From positions 1 to 7,805 of the forward strand of contig CAINLH010000312.1 of assembly GCA_903850275.1 (NCBI GenBank): a stretch of DNA of 7,805 nucleotides, given 5' to 3'. Of the stretch, positions 5,856-7,805 are shown one piece after another. The DNA comes from an uncultured Acidimicrobium sp. (GTDB lineage: Bacteria > Actinomycetota > Acidimicrobiia > Acidimicrobiales > Ilumatobacteraceae). The notes under the pieces were generated by a model. It saw only the letters and a list, made by a program, of their open reading frames with translations. It searched no databases and was not told where the DNA came from. The position numbers and the translations under genes are program-made. The number at the start of each line of letters is the position of its first letter. The first letter of the stretch is position 1.

Positions 5856-7232
5856 GTGTCAGGCGTAACCGATTCCTCGTTTCAAACGGGAGTCCATCTA
5901 CAACGCTCAGTCCAGGGCGCGGCAAAAGCCGAAGTTCGATTTCTTCCTTCGTGCGAGCGGACAGTGGTGTGGGTGGACATCGATCCCTCGTACCACCGTG
6001 GCGCACTATCGGCTGAAGCATCTGGAGTAATTGCGAACGCCGCAACCACGGCTCTCAATCAACGAATCCCGCTCGTGTTGGCAATGGCATCCTCCGGCGC
6101 CGACATTCTTGGAGGCATCGCAGCCCTTCATGGTTGGGGGCAGGCTGCGCGCGCAATTGCACATTGCTCGGGCGTCGTTCCAACTTTCACCATTGTTACC
6201 GGCCCCGCCGTTTCTGGCCCCGCACTACTTATCGGTCTGAGCGACTTCGTCATCATGACTGCCGACTCGTATGCATTTGTGAGCGGCCCAACGATGGTTG
6301 CCGAATTCACTGGGATCACGATGACGAATGAGCAGTTGGGCGGAACTGATGCGCATGCAAAACAAAGCGGCGTAGCGAGCATGGTGGTTGCCGACTACGA
6401 GTCGGCTGTTTCTTCGCTCGAACACCTTTTGACTTACATCCCGAACAACGTTGATGAGCTTGCACCACCGATTCACACCGGCGATGCATCTGACCGTTTG
6501 GTGCCCGAGGCGGGTGCTGTCATTCCAGACACGGCAACCGGAAGTTACGACGTTCGCAAAGTAATTAAGGCCATTGCGGACGACGGCGAAATGTTTGAAC
6601 TGCGCGAGCGTTGGGCCGCCAATGTCGTTACCGCTTTCATCACCATTGACGGCGAGTCGGTTGGAGTTGTTGCCAATCAACCAATGATCCTTGCGGGAAC
6701 GCTGGATATTCCTGCGTCACAAAAGGCTGCACGATTTGTGTCGTTCTGCGACGCATTTAATATTCCGTTGCTGACACTTGTTGACACTCCAGGTTTTTAT
6801 CCTGGAAAAGATTTGGAGTGGCGCGGCATGATTCGCCATGGCGGCCAACTGGTGTTTGCCTATGCCCGAGCAACAGTCCCCCGAGTGTGCGTGATTTTGC
6901 GAAAGAGTTATGGCGGCGCCTACATCGTGATGGACTCGAAGAAAATGGGCAACGACTTGTGCCTGGCATGGCCGACGGCCGAATTGGCCGTGATGGGTGC
7001 GGGGCAGGCTGCAGCCATCTTGCAGCGCCGGGCAACCCCAGAGGAACGAGCAGCCTTCGAAGCCGACTATTCGGAGCGACTTCTCAACCCATACGTGGCC
7101 GCAGAGCGTGGCTACGTCGACGCGGTAATTAACCCCGAGGAAACTCGGCGTGAAGTGTCGGCGGCCTTGGTCATGCTTCGCGATAAACGCGAGAGACTTG
7201 CGCCACGCAAGCACGACAACACCCCACTGTAA
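5856..7232 (+). CDS. Acyl-CoA carboxylase carboxyltransferase (beta) subunit, AccD6/PccB-like
   Basis: Likely transfers carboxyl from biotin carrier protein to an acyl-CoA, giving malonyl- or methylmalonyl-CoA. Its 458 residues contain two crotonase folds: N-domain about 36-206 (SGPTMVAEFTG, LGGTDAHAKQSGVA) and C-domain about 228-445 (VDTPGFYPG at 309-317, RKSYGGAYIVMDSK at 349-362, AWPTAELAVMGA). Family members usually have about 470-530 residues; this one lacks most of the N-terminal lead-in, as do the shorter AccD6 types. Gly353-Gly354 form the C-domain oxyanion hole. In the N-domain the usual SGGARxxEG reads SSGADILGG (79-87), replacing Gly, Arg and Glu. Ile357 sits where Asp marks propionyl-CoA specificity in Streptomyces PccB and Ile marks acetyl-CoA use, which hints at acetyl-CoA. 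No biotin carboxylase or carrier gene is in the window. GTG at 5856 is probably leaderless. Family call firm; substrate inferred. Confidence 0.88.
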   Translation: MSGVTDSSFQTGVHLQRSVQGAAKAEVRFLPSCERTVVWVDIDPSYHRGALSAEASGVIANAATTALNQRIPLVLAMASSGADILGGIAALHGWGQAARAIAHCSGVVPTFTIVTGPAVSGPALLIGLSDFVIMTADSYAFVSGPTMVAEFTGITMTNEQLGGTDAHAKQSGVASMVVADYESAVSSLEHLLTYIPNNVDELAPPIHTGDASDRLVPEAGAVIPDTATGSYDVRKVIKAIADDGEMFELRERWAANVVTAFITIDGESVGVVANQPMILAGTLDIPASQKAARFVSFCDAFNIPLLTLVDTPGFYPGKDLEWRGMIRHGGQLVFAYARATVPRVCVILRKSYGGAYIVMDSKKMGNDLCLAWPTAELAVMGAGQAAAILQRRATPEERAAFEADYSERLLNPYVAAERGYVDAVINPEETRREVSAALVMLRDKRERLAPRKHDNTPL

Positions 7233-7245
7233 AGGGCCAAACCCC

Positions 7246-7251
7246 TACACT
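7246..7251 (+). promoter_or_regulatory. Candidate -10 element for citrate synthase
   Basis: TACACT lies 48 bases before the citrate synthase ATG, predicting a leader of about 42 nt. No clear -35 is present, and the short 67-base gap could instead allow readthrough from the carboxyltransferase gene. No convincing terminator is seen between the two genes. Confidence 0.35.
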
Positions 7252-7264
7252 GTCTGCGGGGAGA

Positions 7265-7274
7265 GGAAGCTTCC
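7265..7274. repeat. 10-base palindrome in the citrate synthase leader
   Basis: GGAAGCTTCC is perfectly self-complementary and lies downstream of the proposed promoter and 13 bases before the Shine-Dalgarno. It could be a repressor site, but a palindrome of this length can arise by chance. Confidence 0.3.
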
Positions 7275-7287
7275 CAAATACATAACG

Positions 7288-7293
7288 AAGGGA
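7288..7293 (+). promoter_or_regulatory. Ribosome binding site of citrate synthase
   Basis: AAGGGA ends six bases before the ATG at 7300, a good distance for initiation, and supports this start. Confidence 0.65.
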
Positions 7294-7299
7294 ATCACG

Positions 7300-7805
7300 A
7301 TGGCTGAAACAATCACCATCATCGATGACCGAACAGGCAAAAAAGTGACTGTTCCGGTTACCGACGGCGTCTTTGCATCTGCAGCACTACGCGAACTCGA
7401 CCCAAACCTACGCATGTACGACCCGGCGTTTCTGTCCACTGCCGCTTGTCAATCATCGATCACCTACCTTGACGGCGAAAAAGGAATTCTCCGCTACCGC
7501 GGGTACCCCATCGAACAGTTAGCCGAGAAGTCGACGTTCCTCGAAGTTGCATACCTGCTACTCAATGGCGAACTACCGAATAACGACCAGTTTGCAAAGT
7601 GGGATTACGACGTCACCCACCACACGATGATTCACGAGAACATGCGAAAGCGGTTCGTCGATGGATTCCACTACGACGCCCACCCAATGGGCATGTTCAT
7701 CTCGGCAATTGCTGCACTCGGAACGTTTTATGACGATGCGCAAGACGTTTTTGATACCGACAACCTGAACAAGCAAATTTTGCGTCTAGTCGCAAAAGTA
7801 CCGAC
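7300..7805 (+). CDS. gltA: Citrate synthase, type II (partial, C-terminus beyond window)
   Basis: Condenses acetyl-CoA and oxaloacetate to citrate, the step before aconitase. The visible 168 codons begin MAETITIIDDRTGKKV. Residues 1-45 resemble the small beta-rich N-terminal domain of hexameric type II enzymes such as E. coli GltA. Then come DPAFLSTAACQSSITYLDGE, GILRYRGYPIEQLAE, FLEVAYLLLNGELP and HHTMIHENMRKRF, and HPMGMFISAIAALGTFYDDA, which align block for block with GltA. The catalytic His and Asp residues lie past the right edge, so activity cannot be judged, but the visible part has no frameshift or stop. The start is supported by AAGGGA. It follows the carboxyltransferase gene by 67 bases in the same direction; both may use acetyl-CoA, though co-transcription is unproven. 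Confidence 0.95.
   Translation, partial: MAETITIIDDRTGKKVTVPVTDGVFASAALRELDPNLRMYDPAFLSTAACQSSITYLDGEKGILRYRGYPIEQLAEKSTFLEVAYLLLNGELPNNDQFAKWDYDVTHHTMIHENMRKRFVDGFHYDAHPMGMFISAIAALGTFYDDAQDVFDTDNLNKQILRLVAKVP

Noticed and set aside
6225..7214. Minus-strand frames of 151 and 165 codons opposite the carboxyltransferase
   Set aside because: Antisense to intact crotonase-fold motifs, with no recognisable domain.
7242..7261. CCCC/GGGG pair as a terminator after the carboxyltransferase gene
   Set aside because: Only a four-base stem with a 12-base loop and no U tract; too weak to call.

Overview
The window looks like ordinary chromosome from an actinobacterium of moderate GC, by eye a little above half. 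Four things point there. There is a 6C-type small RNA, a family known only from Actinobacteria. There is a HAD-IB phosphatase/PlsC acyltransferase fusion of the kind common in that phylum. There is an AccD6-like acyl-CoA carboxyltransferase. Several genes also have a -10 hexamer exactly six bases before the start codon, the usual sign of leaderless transcripts. A freshwater or marine Acidimicrobiia member would fit, but that is only a guess. No mobile element, CRISPR array, tRNA or rRNA was seen, and codon use looks even throughout.

Layout from left to right: (1) a GntR/HutC-type regulator (minus strand, C-terminus cut by the window edge) diverges from (2) a mitochondrial-type aconitase, with a palindrome lying over both possible promoters. 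(3) A three-helix membrane protein of 87 residues follows aconitase by 11 bases. It ends tail to tail, inside a shared CTAG, with (4) the HAD-IB/PlsC fusion on the minus strand. (5) The region 4661-4916 holds no protein gene. It encodes a minus-strand 6C-like RNA of about 110 nt with its own promoter and terminator, plus the promoters of genes 4 and 6. (6) A LysR-type regulator is followed after 9 bases by (7) a short acyl-CoA carboxyltransferase. (8) The first 168 codons of a type II citrate synthase run off the right edge.

The theme is the acetyl-CoA/citrate node. Citrate synthase and aconitase are consecutive TCA-cycle enzymes, the carboxyltransferase probably draws on acetyl- or propionyl-CoA, and the PlsC fusion uses acyl chains for phospholipid. 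Two local transcription regulators and one structured RNA sit among them. The two TCA genes have Shine-Dalgarno leaders (about 42 nt if the proposed -10 boxes are right). The fusion, LysR and carboxyltransferase genes look leaderless.

No clearly new system is present. The observations most worth following up are the 6C-like RNA, the GntR/aconitase switch region, and the carboxyltransferase with an altered N-terminal oxyanion motif.
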